NCBI GenBank assembly: GCA_035544675.1
Contig: DATKCA010000114.1
Coordinates: forward strand, 1 to 7,181
Reading direction: 5' to 3'
Source: DATKCA01 sp035544675
GTDB lineage: Bacteria; Acidobacteriota; Thermoanaerobaculia; Gp7-AA8
Length of the DNA: 7,181 nt
The position numbers were made by a program, and so were the translations under genes. The stretch's first letter is position 1. Every line of letters starts with the position of its first letter. This document shows positions 1 through 7,180 of the stretch, piece after piece. The notes below the pieces were generated by a model. That model had not been told where the DNA came from. It ran no database searches and saw only the letters and a list, made by a program, of their open reading frames with translations.

Positions 1-1
1 T

Positions 2-751
2 CAGTTCATGCCCGGCAACGACGGCAACGGAGGTTTTGCCACGCATGTGCTGGTGCCGGCCCGCGGACTCTGCACCGTTCCCGACGAGTTGCCACCCGGA
101 CTCTCGCTCGAGATGCTGTCGGTCGTCGCTGACGCCGTCACCACTCCCTACGAGGCGATCGTTCGGGCAGGCCTCGGAAATGATGACGTCGCCGTCGTGG
201 TCGGTGCGGGTGGGATCGGAAGCTTCGGCGTCCAGATCGCGGCCGCTTTCGGCGCAGCCGTCGTTGCGATTGATGTCGATGATGCACGCCTGGCAGTGGC
301 GGGAGACCACGGTGCGGCCGTTACGTTGAATCCTGAGAACGTCGCTGCAAAAGACATCAGGAATGCAGTTCGGGAGCTCTCGCGCACGAGCGGAAAGGGC
401 TCACTGGGGCTGAAGATTTTCGAGATGAGCGGCACGGCCGCCGGCCAGGAGACCGCATTCGGTCTGCTGGACCACGGCGGTTATCTCGCCGTCGTCGGAT
501 TCACCACGGACAAGGTTTCGCTGCGGCTTTCGAACCTGATGGCGTTCGACGCGACCGCTCGAGGCAACTGGGGCTGTGATCCCGCGCGCTATCCCGCCGC
601 ACTCGACCTCGTACTCGGCGGCAAAGTGAAGCTCGCACCGTTCGTCGAGCAACACGCGCTCGACGAGCTTCCACAGCTCTTTCAGAGCGCCGCGAATCAC
701 CAGCTTCGCCGCCGTCCGATCGTCGTGCCGAACGGGAAGGAGTATCGATGA
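2..751 (+). CDS. had: 6-hydroxycyclohex-1-ene-1-carbonyl-CoA dehydrogenase, 5'-truncated by window edge
   Basis: Zinc-type medium-chain alcohol dehydrogenase, predicted to oxidise 6-hydroxycyclohex-1-ene-1-carbonyl-CoA to the 6-oxo compound with NAD+, in the cytoplasm. The frame is open to the left edge (Gln-Phe precede the Met at 8), so that Met is internal. About 250 residues remain; family members are about 360-370, so roughly the first 110-120, with the catalytic zinc ligands, lie upstream. Visible are the FMPGNDGNGGFA stretch, the hinge around ADAVTTPYEA, the nucleotide-binding GAGGIG loop (nt 203-220), and an Asp at the end of the next strand (nt 272-274) that favours NAD over NADP. The C-terminal half is intact. 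The stop overlaps the oah start by four bases. Resemblance to Had and the oah/bcr neighbours support the specific call over a generic alcohol dehydrogenase. The zinc site cannot be checked here. Confidence 0.88.
   Translation, partial: QFMPGNDGNGGFATHVLVPARGLCTVPDELPPGLSLEMLSVVADAVTTPYEAIVRAGLGNDDVAVVVGAGGIGSFGVQIAAAFGAAVVAIDVDDARLAVAGDHGAAVTLNPENVAAKDIRNAVRELSRTSGKGSLGLKIFEMSGTAAGQETAFGLLDHGGYLAVVGFTTDKVSLRLSNLMAFDATARGNWGCDPARYPAALDLVLGGKVKLAPFVEQHALDELPQLFQSAANHQLRRRPIVVPNGKEYR
737..742 (+). promoter_or_regulatory. Shine-Dalgarno site of oah
   Basis: AAGGAG lies inside the last codons of had, five bases before the ATG at 748. It is the strongest ribosome-binding match in the window. It supports the start at 748 over the in-frame ATG at 787. 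It also means oah can recruit ribosomes itself as well as by coupling to had. Confidence 0.75.
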
Positions 752-1851
752 AAGACCACAACCTCGTACCAGAGTCCGAGCCTCGCATGATCGCAGTGTC
801 GAAGCGGCCCATTCTCGACCGGAGCGGTGTGCCCGTGGATGGGCTGCACAACGTGTGGATCACGCTGAACAACCCGGGGGAGCTGAACAGCTACACGACC
901 GAGATGCTCAAAGAGATCATCCTCGCGTTGCGTGCTGCGAGCAACGATCGCGCAGCTGTGGCGGTCGTTCTGACGGGTGCCGGCACGCAGGCATTCTGCA
1001 CCGGCGGCAACACCCGCGAGTACGCCGAGGTGTACGCAGGAAGGCCGAACGAGTACCGCCAGTACATGCGGCTGTTCAATGACATGGTCACCGCCGTGCT
1101 GCAGTGCGACAAACCCGTGATCTCCCGGGCTAACGGGATGCGGGTCGGCGGAGGGCAGGAGATCGGGATGGCGTGCGACTTCTCGGTCGCGAGCGACCTT
1201 GCGGTCTTCAGTCAGGCCGGACCGAAACATGGCTCGGCACCCGACGGCGGCAGCACCGACTTTCTTCCGCTGTTCGTCGGCATCGAGAGGGCCATGTACA
1301 GCGCCACACTCTGCCAGGTCTGGAGCGCGCACCGCTTCTACTGGCTCGGTGGGCTCACGCAGATCGTCCCGGCACTCCGGGTGGATGGTGACTGGGTCCC
1401 GAATCCGATGGTGGTGACCGACCGTGTTCTCGACGACTGGGGCCGCGTCGTGATCGGGGAATCGAAGGGGGGAGCCGCCCGGGAGGAAGCGAAAAGGCTG
1501 ATCGAAAGCGGCACGGTCGACCTTACGCTGCTCGATGACGCCGTCGATGACCTGGCGACCAAGCTGCTCTACACGATGCCCGACTGCCTGACCAAGACGG
1601 TCGAGAGCATCCGCAAGCACAAGCTCGAGCACTGGGACCGGAACCGTGAGAGCAACCGCGCCTGGCTGTCGTTGAACATGATGACGGAGGCGAACGCGGG
1701 CTTCCGCGCCTTCCATCACGGCACGAAGACGCAGCGCGAAGTCGACTTCATTCTGCTCCGCCGCAGGCTCGCCGAGGGCGCCGCATGGGGCGATGATCTG
1801 ATCGAGGAAATCGCGCCATGGGTGGCCCCCGCGGCGAAAGTCGAGCAATGA
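748..1851 (+). CDS. oah: 6-oxocyclohex-1-ene-1-carbonyl-CoA hydrolase
   Basis: Crotonase-superfamily enzyme of 367 residues, close to the roughly 375 expected for Oah. It is predicted to add water to 6-oxocyclohex-1-ene-1-carbonyl-CoA and then cleave the ring hydrolytically, giving 3-hydroxypimeloyl-CoA, the step that makes the pathway aliphatic. The crotonase core is visible: the first oxyanion-hole region FCTGGN at residues 83-88 and the second around GGGQEIG at 134-140, followed by MACDFSVASDLAVF. The protein is longer than ordinary enoyl-CoA hydratases (about 260 residues), with an extended C-terminal half (WVPNPMVVTDRVLDDWG onward) that is typical of Oah and argues against a generic hydratase. 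The start at 748 has a good Shine-Dalgarno site. The gene overlaps had and bcrC by ATGA at each end. A Bad-type ring hydrolase (BadI) is the main alternative but is shorter and does not pair with had. Confidence 0.92.
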   Translation: MKDHNLVPESEPRMIAVSKRPILDRSGVPVDGLHNVWITLNNPGELNSYTTEMLKEIILALRAASNDRAAVAVVLTGAGTQAFCTGGNTREYAEVYAGRPNEYRQYMRLFNDMVTAVLQCDKPVISRANGMRVGGGQEIGMACDFSVASDLAVFSQAGPKHGSAPDGGSTDFLPLFVGIERAMYSATLCQVWSAHRFYWLGGLTQIVPALRVDGDWVPNPMVVTDRVLDDWGRVVIGESKGGAAREEAKRLIESGTVDLTLLDDAVDDLATKLLYTMPDCLTKTVESIRKHKLEHWDRNRESNRAWLSLNMMTEANAGFRAFHHGTKTQREVDFILLRRRLAEGAAWGDDLIEEIAPWVAPAAKVEQ

Positions 1852-3020
1852 GACAGCAACTGCAGGATCTCATCGAGTATGCGCGCCTGCTCTACGAAGA
1901 TGTCGACCTCACGGTCGTCAGCGGATGGAAGAACCGCGTCGAGGGAAGGAAAGCGATCGGTCACATGCCGATCTACGTTCCGCGCGAGTTGATCCATGCC
2001 GCGGGAATGCTTCCGGTCGGAATCATGGGCGGCGGCGACCGGCTCGAGATCGTCCGCGGCGACGCCTACTTCCAGAGCTACATCTGCCGCATTCCGCGCA
2101 GCACCATCGAGCTCGCGCTGTCCGGCCGTCTCGACATGCTCGACGGAATGCTCTTCCCCGCAATCTGCGATGTCATCCGGAACCTTTCTGGCATGTGGTC
2201 GATTCTTTTTCCAGAACGCTACGTTCGCTACATCGATGGTCCTCAGAACTTCGAAGGCCGGGTCGGCGGGTCGTTCTGGAAGCACGAGCTGGTCCAGCTC
2301 CGCGATGACTTTGCCGTGATCGCCGGGCGTGAAGTCACCGATGAAAACCTCCGCGAGAGCATCGCGGTGTATAACGAGAATCGCGCTGAACTCCGCGAGC
2401 TCTATCGCGCGCGCAGTCTCACTCCGTGGTTCTTCCCGCTCTCGGAGGTCTACTATTTTCTCCGCGCGGGCAATGTGCTTCCACCAGAAGAGCACACAGT
2501 GCTTCTTCGCAAGTACCTCGAGGAAGCTCCGCGAGACCCCGAGCGAAAAGAACAGGACCAGAGCCGCATCGTTCTGGTCGGCATGTTCTGCGAACAACCC
2601 CCGCACGGCCTGCTCGTCACGCTCGAACGCGCCGGCTGCTGGGTCGTCGACGACGATCTGCTCCTCGGATTGCGCTGGATCGTCGACGACATCGACGTCG
2701 AAGGAGACCCGCTCGAGAATCTCTCGCATGCATATCTCACACAGAGCGTCTCGACCGCGTCGCGGTACGCGGCAGAAGGGAACCGCGGCGCCTGGCTCGT
2801 GGACTCCACCCGACGGAATCGTGCGGAGGGCGTGATCTTTTCTGCAGCGAGCTTCTGCGATCCGGCGCTGCTCGATCAGCCGATGCTCGTCAGCGCTCTC
2901 GACCGCGCCGGGATCCCTCACACCGAATTCAAGTACTCGGAGGACACGGGCCAGTTCGCCGTAATCCGGGAACAGGCGGGAACATTTTCCGACTCGATCC
3001 GACTATGGAGCGAATCATGA
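1848..3020 (+). CDS. bcrC: Benzoyl-CoA reductase (class I, ATP-dependent), subunit BcrC
   Basis: Gamma subunit of the ATP-dependent benzoyl-CoA reductase (BadD in Rhodopseudomonas), of the HgdB/FldB 2-hydroxyacyl-CoA dehydratase superfamily. With BcrB it forms the module that binds benzoyl-CoA and holds [4Fe-4S] clusters. The product is 390 residues, normal for the family. The N-terminal part carries GHMPIYVPRELIHAAGM, the usual start of the HgdB-type fold, then YFQSYICRIPRST with Cys80. The other cysteines are Cys107 (FPAICDVI), Cys248 (GMFCEQPP), Cys264 and Cys337 (ASFCDP); these are the candidate cluster ligands, and which ones bind is not provable here. The start at 1848 forms an ATGA overlap with oah and gives the expected N-terminus. 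An in-frame ATG at 1818 would add ten residues inside oah and is less likely. A methylbenzoyl-CoA reductase subunit would look very similar. Confidence 0.92.
   Translation: MRQQLQDLIEYARLLYEDVDLTVVSGWKNRVEGRKAIGHMPIYVPRELIHAAGMLPVGIMGGGDRLEIVRGDAYFQSYICRIPRSTIELALSGRLDMLDGMLFPAICDVIRNLSGMWSILFPERYVRYIDGPQNFEGRVGGSFWKHELVQLRDDFAVIAGREVTDENLRESIAVYNENRAELRELYRARSLTPWFFPLSEVYYFLRAGNVLPPEEHTVLLRKYLEEAPRDPERKEQDQSRIVLVGMFCEQPPHGLLVTLERAGCWVVDDDLLLGLRWIVDDIDVEGDPLENLSHAYLTQSVSTASRYAAEGNRGAWLVDSTRRNRAEGVIFSAASFCDPALLDQPMLVSALDRAGIPHTEFKYSEDTGQFAVIREQAGTFSDSIRLWSES
3007..3010 (+). promoter_or_regulatory. Shine-Dalgarno site of bcrB
   Basis: GGAG six bases before the ATG at 3017, within the end of bcrC. 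It decides between two in-frame starts: the upstream ATG at 3005 overlaps this site and lacks a comparable one, so 3017 (protein starting MTKII) is preferred over 3005 (MERIMTKII). Confidence 0.6.
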
Positions 3021-4312
3021 CCAAAATCATCGAGCACCCGGCATCCGTCTCGAAGGAACGCAGCATGCTCATGCAGAAGGAGATGATCTCTGCGCATTAC
3101 GATGCCCTTGCAACCTCCAACGACGACGGCCGCAAGGTGGTCTACACGTTCGTTCCGGGAAATCTCAATGAGCTGGTCCGCTCGTTCGATCTTCTTCCCG
3201 TGCTCCCGGAGATCAATGCGCTTCAGTCCGGAATGCGCAAGCTCTCCGGCGAGTACATCGCGGAAGCCGAGAAACAAGGTCACAGTGAAGACGTCTGCAC
3301 GTATGTGAAGTGCGACATCGGCATGCTGAAGAAGGGCAACATCGGTCCGACCGGCACGAAACTGCCTAAGCCCGACCTCCTGCTCCTTTCCTACACCGGC
3401 TGCTTCACGTTCCTGAAGTGGTTCGAGCTGCTCCGCGAGGAGTATGACTGTCCGGTCGCGATGCTTCACGTTCCGTATCAGGCGGACGGCATCATTCATC
3501 CGCACCAGCGCGATTACGTCGTCGAGCAGATCAGGACGGAGGTCATCCCGAAACTCGAGGAGGTGAGCGGCCGGAAATACGACGAGGACCGGCTCCGGGA
3601 AATGCTTGCCCTCTCTTCGAAGGCTGAGGACGATCTGGTCGCGGTCATGGAGAGTGCGAAGCACGTTCCATCGCCGATCGATGCCTACTTCGGCGGCGTC
3701 TATTACATCGGACCGATCTTCAGCGCGTTCCGTGGTCTGCCCGGCGCAGTCGACTACTACAGCACGCTGCGCGAGGAGGTGGAAGCCAGAATCACTGCGG
3801 GAGAGGGACCGATCACGCCCGACGGCCCGATGGGTCCGGAGCGCTATCGGCTGATCGTGGAAGGCCCACCGAACTGGACGAGCTTCCGCGAGTTCTGGAA
3901 GATGTTCTACGACGAGGGTGCCGTGGTCGTAGCCAGCACCTACACGAAGGTCGGAGGTCTGTACGACCGCGGCTTCCGCCACGATCCCTCGCGCCCGCTC
4001 GAGACGCTCGCCGAGTATTGCCTCGGCTGCTACACGAACCTCGGACTTCCTACGCGACTCTCGCTCCTCGAGCAGTACGTGCGCGAGTACAAGGCGGACG
4101 GATTTCTGATCAACAGCGTCAAGAGCTGCAACTCGTTCAGTGTCGGGCAGCTGCTCATGCTGCGACAGCTGGAAGCGAAGACCGGAATTCCCGGAGCCTT
4201 CATCGAGAGCGACCTGGTGGATCCCCGTTATTTCTCCGCCGCGAACGTGAAGAACCGGATCGAGAGCTACCTGCAGATGCTCGACCAGAAACGGCAAACG
4301 GTGAGTGCATGA
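3017..4312 (+). CDS. bcrB: Benzoyl-CoA reductase (class I, ATP-dependent), subunit BcrB
   Basis: Beta subunit of the reductase (BadE equivalent), also of the HgdB/FldB superfamily, and partner of BcrC in the substrate-reducing module. The product is 431 residues, normal for BcrB. Cysteine positions fit the family: Cys94 and Cys99 (DVCTYVKC), Cys129 (YTGCFTF), Cys145, Cys335 and Cys338 (EYCLGCYTN) and Cys371 (SVKSCNSFS). Cys94, Cys129 and Cys371 sit in the blocks that usually supply cluster ligands; that assignment is inferred from the family. The SVKSCNSFSVGQ and PGNLNELVRSFDLLPVLPE stretches are characteristic. The frame is open far upstream through bcrC (from 2426), but that part is an out-of-frame Arg/Pro-rich shadow of bcrC, so the true start is 3017. 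ATGA overlaps join it to bcrC and bcrA. No key residue appears to be missing. Confidence 0.93.
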   Translation: MTKIIEHPASVSKERSMLMQKEMISAHYDALATSNDDGRKVVYTFVPGNLNELVRSFDLLPVLPEINALQSGMRKLSGEYIAEAEKQGHSEDVCTYVKCDIGMLKKGNIGPTGTKLPKPDLLLLSYTGCFTFLKWFELLREEYDCPVAMLHVPYQADGIIHPHQRDYVVEQIRTEVIPKLEEVSGRKYDEDRLREMLALSSKAEDDLVAVMESAKHVPSPIDAYFGGVYYIGPIFSAFRGLPGAVDYYSTLREEVEARITAGEGPITPDGPMGPERYRLIVEGPPNWTSFREFWKMFYDEGAVVVASTYTKVGGLYDRGFRHDPSRPLETLAEYCLGCYTNLGLPTRLSLLEQYVREYKADGFLINSVKSCNSFSVGQLLMLRQLEAKTGIPGAFIESDLVDPRYFSAANVKNRIESYLQMLDQKRQTVSA

Positions 4313-5643
4313 GCTCCATCGACGTCTGGATCGGCATCGACCTCGGCTCGACCACGACCAAAGCGGTCGTGATGGACGAGAGCGGCGATATCGTCGGACG
4401 GGGAATCACAAACAGCCGCAGCAATTACGACGTGGCTGCCCGGATCGTGCGCGAAGAGGCGCTCGTGAACACCCGCTTTTCGCTGATGCACCAGCGGGTC
4501 GCCGATCAGGTGGGTCTGGGCGTTGCCGAGGAAGAATTCGTCCGCGCTCTCGAGAGGGACTTCCGGCTGCATCAGCATCTCGAGCAGCTCGATTCGCTAC
4601 GCGACGAGATGCAGGCCGTTGCGCTCGTGCCGCGTCATGAGCGCTACCAGCGCGAGCTCCGCGAGCTGATCGAGTCGATCGCCGATGAAATGAGCGCGCG
4701 CTCGCGGGTACACTATTCCGAACGGTCGACGCGCAAGAGCGACTTTTTCCGCGACCTCGCGGCCGCGGACTACATGGGGCTCGCCGAACAGCATGCCGAT
4801 CCGAAAGGAATCACGTTCGAGACGCTTTCCGGCATTTTCGACGCAGCGATTCTCGTCGTCGAGAACTCGGCTCATGACGGTGCGTTCGCGCGCCACATCG
4901 TGCCCGCGCTCGAAAAGACGCTCGCCGAGGCCGGTCCCCTGCTCGCGCCGCACGCCGGCCGGCTGCGTGAGGCGGTCGAAGCCGTACGCGCAACTGAGGT
5001 TCTCGATCAAAACACAGTCGGCACCGGTTATGGGCGGCAGCGGCTTCCCTTTCCGAAAGAACAGATCCGCAGTGAGATTCTCTGTCATGGCCTGGGCGCG
5101 CACGCTCTTTTTCCCGGAACCCGGACAGTGCTCGACATCGGCGGCCAGGACACGAAGGCGATCCAGACCGACGACAGCGGAATCGTCACCAGTTTTCAGA
5201 TGAACGACCGTTGCGCTGCAGGCTGCGGGCGCTACCTCGGCTACATCGCGGACGAGATGAACCTCGGACTTCACGAGCTCGGACCGCTCGCTCAGAAGAG
5301 CAGCTGCCGCGTGAAGATCAACAGTACGTGTACGGTCTTCGCCGGAGCGGAGCTTCGCGACCGTCTTTCGCTCGGACAACGGCGTGAGGATATTCTCGCC
5401 GGTCTGCACCGCGCGATCATCCTTCGCGCCCTGTCTCTGCTTGCGCGCTCCGGCGGCATCGAGGAGGAGTTCACGTTCACCGGCGGTGTCGCGCGCAATC
5501 TTGCGGCAGTCGCCGCGCTGCGCGACCTCGTCGAGGAAAACTACGGCCACCGCACGCTCAACATCTCCACCGAATCGATTTACACGGGCGCACTCGGTGC
5601 CGCGCTCTTCGCCCGGCGCGGGGCGGAAAAGGCGGCCGCATGA
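4309..5643 (+). CDS. bcrA: Benzoyl-CoA reductase (class I), ATP-binding activator subunit BcrA
   Basis: Alpha subunit (BadF equivalent), an ASKHA-fold ATPase of the BcrAD/BadFG family. With BcrD it binds ATP and a subunit-bridging [4Fe-4S] cluster and drives low-potential electrons into BcrB/BcrC. Of 444 residues, motifs in order are: phosphate-1 loop GIDLGSTTTK (9-18), TGYGR (239-243), phosphate-2 motif DIGGQDTK (276-283), cluster cysteine Cys302 in NDRCAAGCGR, second ligand Cys341 in STCTVFAGAE, and the adenosine motif TGGVARN (391-397). The 39-residue Cys302-Cys341 spacing is that of a typical activator. About 165 extra residues, charged and probably helical, lie between the first loop and TGYGR compared with BcrD. 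This marks the long Thauera/Rhodopseudomonas-type BcrA rather than the short Azoarcus-type subunit. The start at 4309 overlaps bcrB by ATGA; reading further upstream in this frame gives only a shadow of bcrB. Confidence 0.93.
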   Translation: MSSIDVWIGIDLGSTTTKAVVMDESGDIVGRGITNSRSNYDVAARIVREEALVNTRFSLMHQRVADQVGLGVAEEEFVRALERDFRLHQHLEQLDSLRDEMQAVALVPRHERYQRELRELIESIADEMSARSRVHYSERSTRKSDFFRDLAAADYMGLAEQHADPKGITFETLSGIFDAAILVVENSAHDGAFARHIVPALEKTLAEAGPLLAPHAGRLREAVEAVRATEVLDQNTVGTGYGRQRLPFPKEQIRSEILCHGLGAHALFPGTRTVLDIGGQDTKAIQTDDSGIVTSFQMNDRCAAGCGRYLGYIADEMNLGLHELGPLAQKSSCRVKINSTCTVFAGAELRDRLSLGQRREDILAGLHRAIILRALSLLARSGGIEEEFTFTGGVARNLAAVAALRDLVEENYGHRTLNISTESIYTGALGAALFARRGAEKAAA

Positions 5644-6485
5644 CAGACGAAGGGCTGCTGAGCGTCGGGATCGACGTCGGATCGGGTGCCGTCAAGACCG
5701 CGGTGGCAGTCACTGACGCAGAGGGTGAATCGAAGATTCTCACCACGAGGCTCGAGCGTATCCGGCGGCGTGATCTTCGAAAGGTCGTGCGCGAGGGTTT
5801 CGAAGTCGCGTTGCATGAGGCGGGGGTTGCGGAGCACGACATCGCCTACATAGCAACCACCGGGGAGGGAGAGCTGGTCGATTTCCGCCGCGGACATTTC
5901 TACGGAATGACCACGCACGCACGCGGTGCGCAATACCTCATGCCGCAGGCGCGTGCGGTGCTCGACGTCGGGGCGCTTCATGCGCGCGCCATGAAAATGG
6001 ACGAGCATGCGCGAGTGCTGGCGTACAAGATGACTTCACAATGCGCGTCGGGCTCAGGCCAGTTTCTGGAGAACGTCGCCCGCTACCTCGGAATCCAGCT
6101 CGAGGACGTCGGTGTGCTTTCAGCCGGCGCAAGGAGTCCCGAGATGGTCAGCTCCATCTGTGCCGTCCTCGCCGAGACCGACGTGATCAACATGGTCAGC
6201 CGCGGAATCCAGACGCCGGACATCCTGCGCGGAATTCACCTGTCGATGGCGGGACGCTACTCCAAACTTCTCCGCTCGATCGGAGCCGAAAATTACATCG
6301 CACTGACCGGAGGGCTGGCGGCAGACGGCGGACTGGCGGAGGCCCTGCGGGAGAAGCTCTCAGAGGACGGTATCGACGCCCAGGTGCACACCCACGAGCT
6401 TTCGATCCACGCGGGCGCCATTGGCGCGGCGCTCTGGGGCGCGTTCCGGCACCGCGTGCTCGCAACGCGGACGACTGTCGCATGA
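5640..6485 (+). CDS. bcrD: Benzoyl-CoA reductase (class I), ATP-binding activator subunit BcrD
   Basis: Delta subunit (BadG equivalent), the second ASKHA ATPase, pairing with BcrA to hold the bridging [4Fe-4S] cluster. It is 281 residues, the usual size. Motifs: phosphate-1 loop GIDVGSGAVK (10-19), TGEGE (74-78), DVGALHARAM (109-118) at the phosphate-2 position, Cys135 in SQCASGSGQF, Cys174 in SSICAVLAE, and the adenosine motif TGGLAAD near the C-terminus. The cysteine spacing is 39, identical to BcrA. The phosphate-2 segment lacks the GGQD/K pattern of BcrA. I believe this is usual for BcrD and the reason the subunits are not interchangeable, but I could not check it against homologues. A run of A and G (GGAAAAGG, 5625-5632) about seven bases before the ATG may act as a ribosome-binding site. 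ATGA overlaps join it to bcrA and the SDR gene. Confidence 0.92.
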   Translation: MTDEGLLSVGIDVGSGAVKTAVAVTDAEGESKILTTRLERIRRRDLRKVVREGFEVALHEAGVAEHDIAYIATTGEGELVDFRRGHFYGMTTHARGAQYLMPQARAVLDVGALHARAMKMDEHARVLAYKMTSQCASGSGQFLENVARYLGIQLEDVGVLSAGARSPEMVSSICAVLAETDVINMVSRGIQTPDILRGIHLSMAGRYSKLLRSIGAENYIALTGGLAADGGLAEALREKLSEDGIDAQVHTHELSIHAGAIGAALWGAFRHRVLATRTTVA

Positions 6486-7180
6486 ATGAGCTCGTTGGAC
6501 GGGTTGCCATCGTAACCGGAGGCGACGGTGCGATCGGAGGCGCGATCATCGAGAGGCTGCGAAGTGGCGGCACGAACGCGCTGTCGCTCGACACGAAGGA
6601 CGGAGCGGGCATCCACTGCGACGTCACCGACGACACCTCCGTGAGCCAGGCCGTGGGACGCATTGAATCCGAGTCCGGAAGGCTCGACGTCGCAGTTCAC
6701 GCCGCGGGTATCTCTCGCGACGCCGTCGTGTGGAAGCTGGGTGTCGACGAGTGGGACCGCATTCAGGCGGTGAATCTGCGCGGGGCTTTTCTGCTGATCC
6801 GGCACTCTGTTCCGCTCATGCGGAAGAGTGGCGGCGGGCGGATCATTCTCATCGGATCGATCAATGGCTCGCGTGGAAAGTACGGAACTTCAGCATATTC
6901 GGCTAGCAAGTCCGGCCTGCTCGGCCTGTCGCGGACCGTGAGCCGTGAAGTCGGACGGTTCGGTATCACCGTGAACGTCGTCGAGCCGGGCTGGGTACGC
7001 ACACCTCTGACCGAGGCTCTCGACGACAGGTGGCGGGATGAGGCGGTCGCCGAGACGCAGCTCGGAGAGCTCGTCGAGCCGTCGGACATCGCCGCCATGG
7101 TCGCATTTCTCTCAGGCCCGGACGGACGTAGGATCACCGGTCAGATTCTCCGCGTCGACGCGGGCCAGTGCATCGGCTGA
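6482..7180 (+). CDS. Short-chain dehydrogenase/reductase, possible 3-hydroxypimeloyl-CoA dehydrogenase
   Basis: Classical SDR of 232 residues, FabG-like and slightly shorter than the usual 245-255, mainly through a short segment after the second strand. The complete active site is visible: Asn98, Ser126, Tyr139 and Lys143 (YSASK), with PGWVRTPLT after it. The cofactor loop is TGGDGAIG (12-19), with Ala where the second Gly of TGxxxGxG usually sits. The NNAG motif reads HAAG (73-76). Asp37 at the end of the second strand suggests NAD(H). Its position behind bcrD in the same overlapping string suggests it oxidises a hydroxyacyl-CoA of the pathway, most simply 3-hydroxypimeloyl-CoA, the product of Oah; that is inference. 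A BadH-like 2-hydroxycyclohexanecarboxyl-CoA dehydrogenase or a 3-oxoacyl reductase are alternatives. The start at 6482 gives the normal N-terminus; the frame upstream is a shadow of bcrD. The stop is complete. Confidence 0.85.
   Translation: MNELVGRVAIVTGGDGAIGGAIIERLRSGGTNALSLDTKDGAGIHCDVTDDTSVSQAVGRIESESGRLDVAVHAAGISRDAVVWKLGVDEWDRIQAVNLRGAFLLIRHSVPLMRKSGGGRIILIGSINGSRGKYGTSAYSASKSGLLGLSRTVSREVGRFGITVNVVEPGWVRTPLTEALDDRWRDEAVAETQLGELVEPSDIAAMVAFLSGPDGRRITGQILRVDAGQCIG

Noticed and set aside
1818..1847. Earlier ATG for BcrC inside oah
   Set aside because: It would add ten residues (MGGPRGESRA) with no family resemblance. The ATGA junction at 1848 matches every other junction in the operon.
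697..1848. Long minus-strand open frame (383 codons) opposite oah
   Set aside because: It mirrors oah in the G/C-rich codon pattern, has low-complexity Arg/Ala/Val/Asp composition and no recognisable domain. The same applies to minus-strand frames at 1716-2921, 2918-4297 and 4597-5550.
2426..3016. Possible N-terminal extension of BcrB by about 197 residues
   Set aside because: This stretch is the out-of-frame reading of bcrC, rich in Arg and Pro. BcrB is full length from 3017, which has a Shine-Dalgarno site.
4018..4308. Possible N-terminal extension of BcrA
   Set aside because: It is a shadow of the end of bcrB. The family's phosphate-1 loop starts nine residues after the ATG at 4309.
1848..4312. 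2-hydroxyacyl-CoA dehydratase (HgdAB/FldBC) rather than benzoyl-CoA reductase
   Set aside because: Dehydratases use a single homodimeric activator. Here there are two distinct activator subunits, a long BcrA, and had/oah next door, all of which point to benzoyl-CoA reductase.
6041..6481. Possible fusion or extension upstream of the SDR
   Set aside because: This is the +1 shadow of bcrD with Arg/Gly-rich composition. The SDR Rossmann loop begins 12 residues after the ATG at 6482.
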